Positions 1-6,815 of a DNA stretch of 20,047 bases are shown piece by piece. This DNA is from Chloroflexota bacterium (GTDB lineage Bacteria > Chloroflexota > Limnocylindria > Limnocylindrales > CSP1-4): contig JACDAV010000413.1 in assembly GCA_013695255.1 (NCBI GenBank), positions 1 to 20,047 of the forward strand. The letters run 5' to 3'. The translations under genes were made by a program, and so were the position numbers. Each line of letters starts with the position of its first letter. The stretch's first letter is position 1. The notes beneath the pieces were generated by a model. It ran no database searches and had not been told where the DNA came from. It saw only the letters and a list, made by a program, of their open reading frames with translations.

Positions 1-33
1 CCTCGGGTCATGGTCGGAGTCGGGGGGCCCCAC
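1..33 (-). CDS. possible 5' end of a gene cut by the window edge
   Basis: A minus-strand reading frame opens with GTG at 33 and stays open for the 11 codons to the window edge (M-G-P-P-D-S-D-H-D-P-R). No protein family can be recognised from so little. The only support is positional. A TACCAT hexamer ends 7 nt upstream of the GTG, the same arrangement as in front of hisS in this window. A second start, ATG at 11, is in the same frame. It would be transcribed in the same direction as the mnmA operon that ends at 126. Short open frames are common by chance in DNA this GC-rich, so this is a candidate only. Confidence 0.25.
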   Translation of the reverse strand, partial: MGPPDSDHDPR

Positions 34-40
34 GCGGGCA

Positions 41-46
41 ATGGTA
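41..46 (-). promoter_or_regulatory. candidate -10 box (TACCAT) for the edge gene
   Basis: TACCAT lies on the minus strand, 7 nt before the GTG at 33. It matches the TANNNT-plus-short-spacer pattern seen before hisS, aspS, rel and the desulfurase. No convincing -35 is visible. The rest of 34-125 shows no gene, RNA or clear terminator. Confidence 0.3.
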
Positions 47-125
47 ACGAACGGGACGGTCCGGTCGTGTTCGCTCGCGGCCGGGGCCGGTGCGTCGCGG
101 CTCGGGTCCGCCAGGTGGCGGTGGC

Positions 126-422
126 CTACGAGCGCCCGAGCGCCTGAGGCTCCGCGGCCGCTTCGTGGTCCCCCGGCCCGTCCGCGCCGCCGGGCTCGGC
201 ACCAATCGCATCGCCAGCATGCGGTGCGTCGCCAGCCGGTGCCCCGGCGCCCGACGCCCCCTCAGCCTCGACGCGTTGACGCCGCTGGAGCACTGCCGAT
301 CCCGCGATGACGGCCCCCGCGAGGGCGCCGAGGGTCAGCCCGCGCAGGAACGAGCTCGCGAGCGGCGTCCGTTCGTCGCCGTCCGGCGCGAGTCCCCGGA
401 GGACGCCCCGAAGGTCGTTCAC
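126..422 (-). CDS. small single-pass membrane protein, unknown function
   Basis: This 98-residue protein is of no family I recognise. Residues 1-24 are polar and charged. One hydrophobic segment (about residues 29-45, L-T-L-G-A-L-A-G-A-V-I-A-G-S-A-V) is followed by the basic stretch R-R-Q-R, which suggests one membrane helix with positive residues on its cytoplasmic side. A low-complexity Ala/Gly/Pro/Glu tail follows. The start is GTG at 422, chosen because it forms a GTGA overlap with the stop of the gene before it (419-421). A longer frame begins at 491 but would overlap that gene by about 70 bp. It is the last gene of the desulfurase-mnmA operon. The reading frame and coupling support a real gene; the function is unknown. 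Confidence 0.6.
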   Translation of the reverse strand: MNDLRGVLRGLAPDGDERTPLASSFLRGLTLGALAGAVIAGSAVLQRRQRVEAEGASGAGAPAGDAPHAGDAIGAEPGGADGPGDHEAAAEPQALGRS

Positions 423-706
423 GAGCCTGTGCCGGCCCGCCGCTCTGGCCCCAGGATGGCCACGATCGCAACGATCCCGATGCCGAGCCACGCCATGACC
501 GACGCGGCGACCAGCCGGAAGTCACCGATCCGCAGAAGGTCCACCCCGAGCCGGGCGCCGAGCGCGTCACCGGCGAGCGCGCCCAGCACCGCCGCGAGCA
601 CGAGCAGCGGGAGCTGACCGCCGGCGCTCCCGCGGAGCAGCACGAACAGCGACGAGTGGAAAACGCCGACGAGGATGGCCAGGACCGGCGCGGGCCCGAT
701 CGTCAT
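419..706 (-). CDS. small multi-pass membrane protein, unknown function
   Basis: This 95-residue protein is almost entirely hydrophobic. Three likely membrane helices lie at about residues 3-20, 28-46 and 60-84, with a short basic C-terminus (E-R-R-A-G-T-G-S). The middle contains G-D-A-L-G-A-R-L-G and then L-R-I-G-D-F-R, which probably form the loop between helices 2 and 3. I do not recognise the family. The ATG at 706 overlaps the mnmA stop (703-705) as ATGA, so translation is probably coupled to mnmA. A frame extending to 808 is open but lies inside mnmA and is arginine-rich, so I rejected it. Coupling to a tRNA-thiolation gene does not by itself imply a related function. Confidence 0.65.
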   Translation of the reverse strand: MTIGPAPVLAILVGVFHSSLFVLLRGSAGGQLPLLVLAAVLGALAGDALGARLGVDLLRIGDFRLVAASVMAWLGIGIVAIVAILGPERRAGTGS

Positions 707-1812
707 GAAGCGATCCGTCCGCCCCCGAGCACGAGGTCGCCGGCATACGCGACCGCGGCCTGACCGGGGGCGGCGGCCCAGACCGGGACGTCCGTCTCGA
801 CGGTCCATCCAGCCCCGCGCGAGGCCCGGTCACCGGCGGGACGGACCGTCGCCGCGACGGTTTCGGCGCGATGACGGATCCGGATCTCGGCCCGGAAGCC
901 GTCGGCGGCGGGCGCATCGAACGCGGGTGGGGCGCCGGCCACGAACGAGACGCGCTCGAGCCCGAAAATTCGCGTCTCGAGGTCCTCCCGTCGCCCCAGC
1001 TGGATCGTGTTCGTCCGGGGATCGATCCGGGACACGTAGCGCGGAGCCCCGCCGAGCGCCGCACCGATCCCCTTTCGCTGCCCGACCGTGAAGCCTGCCG
1101 CACCGGGGTGCTCCCCCACCCGCGTCCCGTCGGCGTCGAGGAGCGGCCCCGGCTCGGGCCGCCAGCCGGCACGCTCCCGCAGCGCGTCGCGGTAGTCGCC
1201 GCCGGGCACGAAGCAGATCTCCTGGCTCTCCGGCTTGTCGGCGGTGGCGAGCCCCAGCGAGCGGGCCACGGCTCGGACCTCCGGCTTGGTCAGCTCGCCC
1301 AGCGGGAAGCGGGCATGCTCGAGCTGGTCCTGTCGGAGGCCGTACAGGAAATAGGTCTGGTCCTTGTCCGTGTCGCGCGCCCGGGCGAGCCGGGCACGGC
1401 CGTCCGCGCCGACGACGCGGCGGGCGTAGTGGCCGGTGGCGACGGCGTCGCATTCGTACAGGTGGCGCGCCCGACCGAGCAATGCCCCGAACTTGACGTA
1501 GGTGTTGCAGTCGATGCACGGGCTGGGGGTCCGGCCGCCGAGGTAGGCGTCGAGGAACGGCTGGATCACCCCGGCGTCGAACTCGCGCTCGAGGTTCATG
1601 ACGTAGAACGGTACGTCGAGCTGGGCCGCCACCCGTCGGGCATCGTCCGCCGCGTCCAGCGAGCAGCAGCTCTTCTTCACGTCGGAGTAGGTGTCGGCCA
1701 CGTCGTGCAGACGCATCCAGACGCCCACCACGTCGTGGCCCTGCTGGCGGAGGAGTGCCGCTGCCACGGACGAGTCGACGCCGCCGGACATCGCGACGAG
1801 GATCCGGCTCAC
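703..1812 (-). CDS. mnmA: tRNA-specific 2-thiouridylase MnmA
   Basis: This 369-residue cytoplasmic enzyme adds sulfur at C2 of the wobble uridine (U34) in tRNA-Lys, -Glu and -Gln, using ATP to adenylate the base. The PP-loop SGGVDSS is at residues 9-15. The two family cysteines are present: C102 in CIDCN (persulfide carrier/nucleophile) and C200 in ESQEICFVPGG. The ATGHYA segment and the DKDQTYFLYGL segment at about 149-159 are also typical, and the length is normal. The start is GTG at 1812, which overlaps the desulfurase stop as GTGA. The frame is open further upstream, but that extension lies inside the desulfurase gene and has no MnmA-like sequence. The pairing with a cysteine desulfurase resembles yrvO-mnmA of Bacillus subtilis, where sulfur passes directly without Tus proteins. 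Confidence 0.97.
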   Translation of the reverse strand: MSRILVAMSGGVDSSVAAALLRQQGHDVVGVWMRLHDVADTYSDVKKSCCSLDAADDARRVAAQLDVPFYVMNLEREFDAGVIQPFLDAYLGGRTPSPCIDCNTYVKFGALLGRARHLYECDAVATGHYARRVVGADGRARLARARDTDKDQTYFLYGLRQDQLEHARFPLGELTKPEVRAVARSLGLATADKPESQEICFVPGGDYRDALRERAGWRPEPGPLLDADGTRVGEHPGAAGFTVGQRKGIGAALGGAPRYVSRIDPRTNTIQLGRREDLETRIFGLERVSFVAGAPPAFDAPAADGFRAEIRIRHRAETVAATVRPAGDRASRGAGWTVETDVPVWAAAPGQAAVAYAGDLVLGGGRIAS

Positions 1813-2996
1813 GAAGCCGACCCGACCCCCTGGCCGAGCGGATCCGCCGCCAGGGCCGCCGAACCGAGCCGCATCGAGGCGATGACCCGCGGCGCGACCT
1901 CGCAGGCCGTGTCGATCTCGGCGTCTGTCGTGGTCCGGCCGAGCGAGAGCCGCAGCGCGCCGCGCGCCTCGTCCGGCGGGTAGCCCATCGCCGACAGGAC
2001 GTGCGAGACCTCGGTCGAGCCGGTGGTGCAGGCGGAGCCGACCGAGCAGCAGATGCCCTCGAGGTCCAGCCCCAGGGCAACGGACGAGCCGTCCGTGTCC
2101 CGGGCGATCAGCGACAGGATGCCGGGCAGGCGACGGGCGGGGTGCCCGGTGGCCTCCGTGCCCTCGACCGTCAGCACGGCCGCGGTGAGCCGTTCGCGCT
2201 GCTTCTTGAGGCGCCGGTTCGTCTCGGGCCGCTCGCCACAGGCGAGGTCGTAGGCGGCGGCGAGTCCGATGGCACCGGCCACGTTCTCGGTGCCGGCTCG
2301 GCGGTGGCGCTCCTGTGTCCCGCCCTGCTGCTGGGCGAGGATGTGGGTCCCGTGCCTGACCCACAGCGCGCCCACTCCCTTGGGGCCCTCGAACTTGTGG
2401 GCGGCGATCGCGACGAGATCGGCGCCGAGTCGTCCGACGTCCAGGTCGACGTAGGGCGCCGCCTGCACCGCGTCCACGTGGAGCAGGACCCCCTTGTGCG
2501 CATGGACACGCTCGGCGATCTCCTCGATCGGCTGGATCGTCCCGACCTCGTTGTTGCCGAGCATCACGCTGACCAGCGTGGTCTTGTCCGTGATCGCCGC
2601 GTCCAGCTCGTCCGGGTCGACACGCCCGTACCGGTCGACCCCGACCTCGACCACCTCGAACCCGAACTTCTCGAGGTAGCGCATCGTGTGCCCAACGGCG
2701 TGGTGCTCGATGGGCGTGGTCACCAGCCGGTGCCCGCGCGCCTTGCCAGCCCAGGCGGCACCCTTGATGGCCAGGTTGTTCGCCTCCGTGCCACCCGAGG
2801 TGAAGACGACCTCGCGCGGCTCCGCGCCGAGGCGCGAGGCGACGCGCTCATGGGCCTCGTCCAGCCCGGCCCGAGCCCTCCGTCCCATCGAGTGGGCTGA
2901 GCTGGGATTGCCGAACTCGCCGGTCAGGTAGGGCAGCATCGCCTCGAGCACCTCCGCCCGAAGCGGGGTCGTGGCGGCATGGTCGAGGTAGATCAT
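1809..2996 (-). CDS. cysteine desulfurase, NifS/IscS class (sulfur donor to MnmA)
   Basis: This 395-residue PLP enzyme takes sulfur from L-cysteine as a persulfide, giving alanine. The PLP lysine is K201 in AAHKFEGPKG. TSGGTEANN (about 66-74) binds the cofactor phosphate, HVDAVQ (about 173-178) holds the cofactor Asp, and RAGTEN (about 233-238) is also conserved. The catalytic cysteine is C323 in GSACTTGS on the long mobile loop, which marks class I. There is an extra CC pair at 316-317. It starts with ATG at 2996, just downstream of a TACAAT box. It is the first gene of the operon and its stop overlaps the mnmA start, so supplying sulfur for tRNA 2-thiouridine is its likely main job. A general role in Fe-S assembly cannot be excluded, but no scaffold gene is nearby. 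Confidence 0.95.
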   Translation of the reverse strand: MIYLDHAATTPLRAEVLEAMLPYLTGEFGNPSSAHSMGRRARAGLDEAHERVASRLGAEPREVVFTSGGTEANNLAIKGAAWAGKARGHRLVTTPIEHHAVGHTMRYLEKFGFEVVEVGVDRYGRVDPDELDAAITDKTTLVSVMLGNNEVGTIQPIEEIAERVHAHKGVLLHVDAVQAAPYVDLDVGRLGADLVAIAAHKFEGPKGVGALWVRHGTHILAQQQGGTQERHRRAGTENVAGAIGLAAAYDLACGERPETNRRLKKQRERLTAAVLTVEGTEATGHPARRLPGILSLIARDTDGSSVALGLDLEGICCSVGSACTTGSTEVSHVLSAMGYPPDEARGALRLSLGRTTTDAEIDTACEVAPRVIASMRLGSAALAADPLGQGVGSAS

Positions 2997-3005
2997 CGGA
3001 CGGGA

Positions 3006-3011
3006 ATTGTA
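3006..3011 (-). promoter_or_regulatory. candidate -10 box (TACAAT) of the desulfurase-mnmA operon
   Basis: TACAAT on the minus strand matches the bacterial -10 consensus at five of six positions. It ends 9 nt before the ATG at 2996, so the expected transcription start is about 3 nt upstream of the start codon and leaves no room for a ribosome binding site. No good -35 is visible. Confidence 0.55.
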
Positions 3012-3039
3012 CGCTGGGCTCCTGGCGCCGATGCCGCGT

Positions 3040-3053
3040 CCGCCCGAGGGCGG
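3040..3053 (-). terminator. GC-rich hairpin directly after typA
   Basis: CCGCCC-GA-GGGCGG is a perfect inverted repeat (realistically a 5-bp stem with a CGAG loop) that begins at the first base after the typA stop codon. It lies between typA and the desulfurase promoter, where a terminator would be useful. There is no U-run after it, so it is at best a weak or Rho-assisted terminator. Confidence 0.35.
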
Positions 3054-4967
3054 TCAGCCCGCCGTTGCCTCCCGCTCGCTCCCTCGCCGGAGATCCTCGT
3101 CCCGGCCCCGTTCGCGACGCCGATCGTGCTGCGACAGGGCGCGCTTGCGGAGCCGGATGGACTGCGGGGTCACCTCGACCAGCTCGTCGCCGGCGATGAA
3201 CTCGATCGACGACTCGAGCGTGAGCGCACGGGGCGGGGTCAGCCGCAGCGACTCGTCGTGCGCGTGCGTCCGGATGTTGGTCAGCTTCTTCTCCTTGGTC
3301 GGGTTGACGTCCATGTCCCCCGACCGCGAGTTCTCGCCGACGATCATGCCCTCGTAGACCTCGACGCCGGCACCGATGAACAGCTCGGCGCGCTGCTCGA
3401 GGTTGAAGAGACCGTAGGCGTTCGAGATTCCGCCGCGGTCGCTGACGAGCACGCCGTTCGTCCGGTGGGTGACCTCGCCGGCCCAGGGCCCGTAGCCCTC
3501 GCCGATCTGGTGCAGCAGCGCCGTGCCGCGCGTGTCCGTGAGCAGCTGCCCACGGTAGCCGATGAGCCCTCGGACCGGCAGGACGTACTCGAGCCGTACG
3601 CGCCCATCCGTGTCGGTCGTCATCTGCTCGAGGCGGCCCTTGCGGCCGGCCAGGGCCTGCTGGATCTCACCGATGTAGTCCGGCGGGATGTCGATCGTGA
3701 TCCGTTCGTACGGCTCATGGAGGTTGCCGTCGATCGTGCGCAGGATGACCTCGGGACGGCTGGCCGTGAGCTCGAAGCCCTCCCGCCGCATCTGCTCGAT
3801 CAGCACGGCGAGCTGGAGCTCGCCCCGGCCGCGGACCTCGAACGTGTCGCCGCTGTCCGTGGGGTGGATCTCGATCGAGACGTTGCCGAGGACCTCGCGC
3901 TCGAGCCGGGCCTTGATCTGGCGCGACGTCACGTACTTCCCCTCGCGACCGCTCAGGGGCGACGTGTTCACCCCGAACGTCATCCGGAGCGTTGGCGCGT
4001 CGACGTCGAGCCGCGGCAGCGGGCGCGGATCCCCCGGCTCCGTCAGGGTGTCGCCGATCGTGACGTCCGGCAGGCCCGCCACGGACACGATGTCGCCCGG
4101 ACCGGCTTCGGCGATGTCGACCCGGTCGATGCCGTGCGCCGTCTGGAGCGCGGTGACCGTGCCCGTCAGGGTCACCACCCGCCCGGGCTCCACGGTGCCC
4201 GCCGTGTCGTCCGGCTCGTCGCGGACGACACTGATCCGCTGACCGATCCGGATCGTCCCGTTGTGGATCCGCCCCACGGCCATCCGTCCGACGTACTCGT
4301 TGGCCATCAGGTTGGTCACGAGGAGCTGGAGCGGGTGGCCAGGCTCGTGGGTCGGTGGCGGCGTGACCGCGACGAGCACGTCGAGGAGCGGCCGCAGGTT
4401 CGTGCCGGGTATGTCGAGCGAGATGGTTGCCGTGCCGGCCTTGGCGTTCGTGTAGACGACTGGGAACTCGATCTGCTGCTCGTCCGCGCCGAGATCCATA
4501 AACAGCTCGTACACGTCGTCGAGGACCTCGGCCGGACGGGCATCCGAGCGGTCGATCTTGTTGAGGGCGACGACGACGGGCAACCGACGGGCCATCGCCT
4601 TCTGGAGGACGTAGCGCGTCTGGGGCAGCGGTCCCTCCGCGGCGTCAACGAGGAGCAGGACAGCGTCCACCATCAGGAGCCCACGCTCGACCTCGCCGCC
4701 GAAGTCGGCGTGGCCCGGCGTGTCGACGATGTTCAGGCGGACGCCGGCGTGATCGACGGTCGTCTGCTTGGCCAGGATCGTGATGCCCTTCTCGCGCTCC
4801 AGGTCGCCCGAGTCGAGAACGCGATCGACGAGGGCCTGGTTCGAGCGGAACGTTCCCGTCTGGCGGAGCATCGCGTCGACGAGGGTCGTCTTGCCGTGGT
4901 CGACGTGGGCGACGATCGCGAGATTCCGCAGGTCGCTGCGCACGGCGAGGCTGGAGGTGGTGCTCAT
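3054..4967 (-). CDS. typA: ribosome-associated GTPase TypA/BipA
   Basis: This 637-residue translational GTPase of the EF-G/LepA superfamily binds the ribosome and helps 50S assembly and growth under cold or other stress. The G1 loop is AHVDHGKTT (20-28). Switch I contains REKGITI (about 58-64). G3 is DTPGHADF (82-89), followed by GGEVER, and G4 is NKIDR (136-140). Domain II and the EF-G-like domains follow, then the BipA-specific C-terminal region with GLIGYRGQLLTDTRG and the VGENSRSGDMDVNPTKEKKLTN segment. It is longer than the roughly 607 residues usual in Proteobacteria, because of a polar, Arg/Asp/Glu-rich tail of about 25 residues after LRKRALSQHD. The start is ATG at 4967. It is divergent from the gene at 5077 and probably a single-gene transcript. 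Confidence 0.97.
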   Translation of the reverse strand: MSTTSSLAVRSDLRNLAIVAHVDHGKTTLVDAMLRQTGTFRSNQALVDRVLDSGDLEREKGITILAKQTTVDHAGVRLNIVDTPGHADFGGEVERGLLMVDAVLLLVDAAEGPLPQTRYVLQKAMARRLPVVVALNKIDRSDARPAEVLDDVYELFMDLGADEQQIEFPVVYTNAKAGTATISLDIPGTNLRPLLDVLVAVTPPPTHEPGHPLQLLVTNLMANEYVGRMAVGRIHNGTIRIGQRISVVRDEPDDTAGTVEPGRVVTLTGTVTALQTAHGIDRVDIAEAGPGDIVSVAGLPDVTIGDTLTEPGDPRPLPRLDVDAPTLRMTFGVNTSPLSGREGKYVTSRQIKARLEREVLGNVSIEIHPTDSGDTFEVRGRGELQLAVLIEQMRREGFELTASRPEVILRTIDGNLHEPYERITIDIPPDYIGEIQQALAGRKGRLEQMTTDTDGRVRLEYVLPVRGLIGYRGQLLTDTRGTALLHQIGEGYGPWAGEVTHRTNGVLVSDRGGISNAYGLFNLEQRAELFIGAGVEVYEGMIVGENSRSGDMDVNPTKEKKLTNIRTHAHDESLRLTPPRALTLESSIEFIAGDELVEVTPQSIRLRKRALSQHDRRRERGRDEDLRRGSEREATAG

Positions 4968-4977
4968 GGGCCGGCGA

Positions 4978-4983
4978 AGTGTC
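4978..4983 (-). promoter_or_regulatory. weak candidate -10 box (TGC-GACACT) before typA
   Basis: GACACT, preceded by TGC, ends 10 nt upstream of the typA ATG. The spacing equals that of the clearer TGC-TATCCT box before rel, but the hexamer departs from TANNNT at the first position. The 109-bp gap 4968-5076 must hold the promoters of both divergent genes, and this is the best minus-strand candidate I can see. Confidence 0.25.
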
Positions 4984-5064
4984 GCACATCGAGCGCGGCG
5001 AGCCCGTGAAGGGGTCGTCGCGGGACTCGTTGGCCCGCCGCCCGCTGCGGGTCCCCGACGCGGC

Positions 5065-5070
5065 TAGAAT
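5065..5070 (+). promoter_or_regulatory. -10 box (TAGAAT) for a leaderless transcript
   Basis: TAGAAT ends exactly 6 nt before the GTG at 5077, which places the expected transcription start on the start codon itself. This is the textbook leaderless arrangement, and it fixes the choice of start. No -35 hexamer is evident at 16-18 bp. Confidence 0.6.
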
Positions 5071-5076
5071 CCGGCG

Positions 5077-5796
5077 GTGACTGTCGCCGCCGTCGTGCTC
5101 GCCGCGACTCCCGAGTCCGCGCTCGCCGACGCCGACGGGATGCCGTCAGCCCGCCGGATCGCGGACGTGGCGTGGGCCGGCGGAGCCGTCCCGATCGTCG
5201 TCGTGGCCCACGACCCGGACGGTTCGGTGGCGCAGGCGCTGGCGGGCTCCCCCGTGACGCTCGCCGAGCCGGCGCCGGCCGAGCATGGATCGGTCGGCCA
5301 GATGGCCCGCGGGATCGACGTCGCCGTGGGCGCCGTGCACGAGACCCAGGCCGTGCTCGTCTGGCCAGCGTCCATGGCGTGGGTCGGTCCCGAGACGGTC
5401 ACCTCGCTGATCGAGGCGCACGGTCCCTCGCCGCACGACGTCCTGCGCCCGGCGTTCGACGGGCAGCCCGGGTGGCCGGCGCTGGTTCCGGTCCAGCATC
5501 TCCAGGCCCTTCGCGCCCTGGCCCGGGACCGGGTGCCGGAGGACCTGATGGCGGATCTCACGTCGGACGGGATCGTGTCACGTGTGCTCGAGCTGGGTGA
5601 TCCGGGCGCTGTCCACGACCGCTCGACCGCGCGATCATCGCTGCCCCCGTACGTCGGCCCGACCCAGCCCGCCGCGGGGCACGTCCACGAGTGGGGCGCG
5701 GGCGTCGCCGACCAGCCGGAGGACGGCCCGCTCGAGGGTCCGTCCCTTGCACCCTACGGACAGGCCGCCGCGGAGGAGCCGGACCAGCCTGGTTGA
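5077..5796 (+). CDS. degenerate MobA-like nucleotidyltransferase homologue
   Basis: This 239-residue protein is the only convincing plus-strand gene. The N-terminus (V-A-A-V-V-L-A-A-T-P) and the later pattern V-L-V-W-P-A-S-M (93-100), then V-G-P-E-T-V-T-S-L-I, and P-A-F-D-G-Q-P-G-W-P-A-L-V-P (125-138) follow the fold of MobA/MocA-type NTP-transferases. In that family the equivalent positions are LAAG, the metal-binding D-Q-P, and G-H-P. Here the glycine-rich nucleotide loop with its Arg and Lys is missing, and the D-Q-P aspartate is replaced. A disordered, acidic, Pro/Gly-rich tail follows residue 180. The family assignment is by pattern only, and the protein is probably not a normal cytidylyl- or guanylyltransferase. 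It converges on the transporter gene, with a 17-bp gap containing the palindrome CCGCGCGCGG. Confidence 0.6.
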   Translation: MTVAAVVLAATPESALADADGMPSARRIADVAWAGGAVPIVVVAHDPDGSVAQALAGSPVTLAEPAPAEHGSVGQMARGIDVAVGAVHETQAVLVWPASMAWVGPETVTSLIEAHGPSPHDVLRPAFDGQPGWPALVPVQHLQALRALARDRVPEDLMADLTSDGIVSRVLELGDPGAVHDRSTARSSLPPYVGPTQPAAGHVHEWGAGVADQPEDGPLEGPSLAPYGQAAAEEPDQPG

Positions 5797-5813
5797 ACGC
5801 CGCGCGCGGGGAG

Positions 5814-6815
5814 TCAGGAGCCCGCTCCGGCCAGCCGGCTGCGCAGCAGGCCGATCGGCACCGTCGCCAGTCCGACTCCGCCGATGACGAGGCCCACGCC
5901 GGCAAGCTGTGACGGGGACGGCGCCTCGCCCAGCAGCACCATCGCGAGGCCCACGGTGGCCACCGGCTGCGCGAGCAGGATGATCGAGGTCAGGACGGCC
6001 GGCAGACGCGGCAGCGACAGCGAGATCAGCAGGTAGCCGAGCGACTGCGACGTGACGCCATAGGCGAGCAGCCAGCCGTGCTCGGGCCAGGTCGGGACGA
6101 GCTGCAGCTCGCCGAGCGGCGCCCCAACGCCGCCGGCGACGAGCGCCGTTGAGAGCGTCGCGATCGCCACCGGACCGGCGGGTCGACGTCCGTCGCGACC
6201 GCTGCGCCGGATCACCAGGAGGTAGCCCGCGTAGCTGAACGCGGTCAGCACGCCGAGGAGCACGCCCAGGAAGGGATTCGCCCCGTAGGCGTCGGCGTCG
6301 GTCAACCCCGAGATCAGCACGACGCCCAGCAACACGATGGGCAGGGCGACCAGGATCGCCCGCGACGGTCGCTCGCCGAAGACGAGCCAGGCCACCATGC
6401 CCACGATCAGCACCTGCAGGTTGCCGAGCACGGTGGCGAGGCCCGCTCCCACCTGCTCGATCGCGTGGTGCCAGAACGTCAGGTCCGCCGCGAAGAAGGC
6501 GCCGGCCACGGCCGCGAGCCGGACCGCCCGACCGTCCAGCCCGCCGTGCCGCCGGTGCTCGAGCCAGGCCACGAACGCGAGGAGCGGCAGCCCGTACAGC
6601 GCGCGGAAAACGGTCGCCGTGGCCGGCTCGACGTTGCTGTAGCGGTAGAAGATGCCGGAGAACGCGATGCACATGGCTCCGAGCAGCGCGGCCAGCCGCG
6701 GCCTTCTGGCGAGCTCGCCAAGCAGACCCGGTCCCGCGTCCTCGTCGGCCGTGGATCGGTCAGGGAACGGCCGCCCGACATCCGACGCGGGCTGGGCGGA
6801 TGGGGGTCCCGTCAC
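5814..6815 (-). CDS. EamA (DMT superfamily) membrane transporter
   Basis: This is a 333-residue integral membrane protein. After a soluble, acidic N-terminus of about 35 residues there are two repeats of about five helices each, the EamA duplication. They begin near A-L-L-G-A-M-C-I-A-F-S-G and near F-L-G-V-L-L-G-V-L-T-A-F-S-Y-A-G. The end of the first repeat (M-V-A-W-L-V-F-G-E-R-P) and of the second (M-V-L-L-G-E-A-P) both carry the G-E-x-P signature after a long helix. It is presumably a drug/metabolite exporter or importer of unknown substrate in the cytoplasmic membrane. The start is GTG at 6815, within the aspS stop (GTGA), so it is translationally coupled to aspS. The pairing has no obvious functional reason. 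Confidence 0.88.
   Translation of the reverse strand: MTGPPSAQPASDVGRPFPDRSTADEDAGPGLLGELARRPRLAALLGAMCIAFSGIFYRYSNVEPATATVFRALYGLPLLAFVAWLEHRRHGGLDGRAVRLAAVAGAFFAADLTFWHHAIEQVGAGLATVLGNLQVLIVGMVAWLVFGERPSRAILVALPIVLLGVVLISGLTDADAYGANPFLGVLLGVLTAFSYAGYLLVIRRSGRDGRRPAGPVAIATLSTALVAGGVGAPLGELQLVPTWPEHGWLLAYGVTSQSLGYLLISLSLPRLPAVLTSIILLAQPVATVGLAMVLLGEAPSPSQLAGVGLVIGGVGLATVPIGLLRSRLAGAGS

Noticed and set aside
21..33. GGGGCCCC-type palindrome near the left edge as a terminator of the mnmA operon
   Set aside because: It has no loop and no U-run, and it lies within the possible new reading frame.
1813..2364. N-terminal extension of the mnmA frame into the desulfurase gene
   Set aside because: The extension is Arg/Pro/Gly-rich, unlike MnmA, and overlaps a certain gene. 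GTG at 1812 puts the PP-loop at residues 9-15, as expected.
2979..5009. A 676-codon plus-strand open frame opposite typA
   Set aside because: It mirrors typA codon by codon and shows no conserved motifs. The TypA protein on the minus strand is unmistakable.
5797..5813. Bidirectional terminator at the palindrome CCGCGCGCGG between the two convergent genes
   Set aside because: With a real loop only about 3 bp of stem remain and there is no T-run on either side, so it cannot be called a terminator from sequence.
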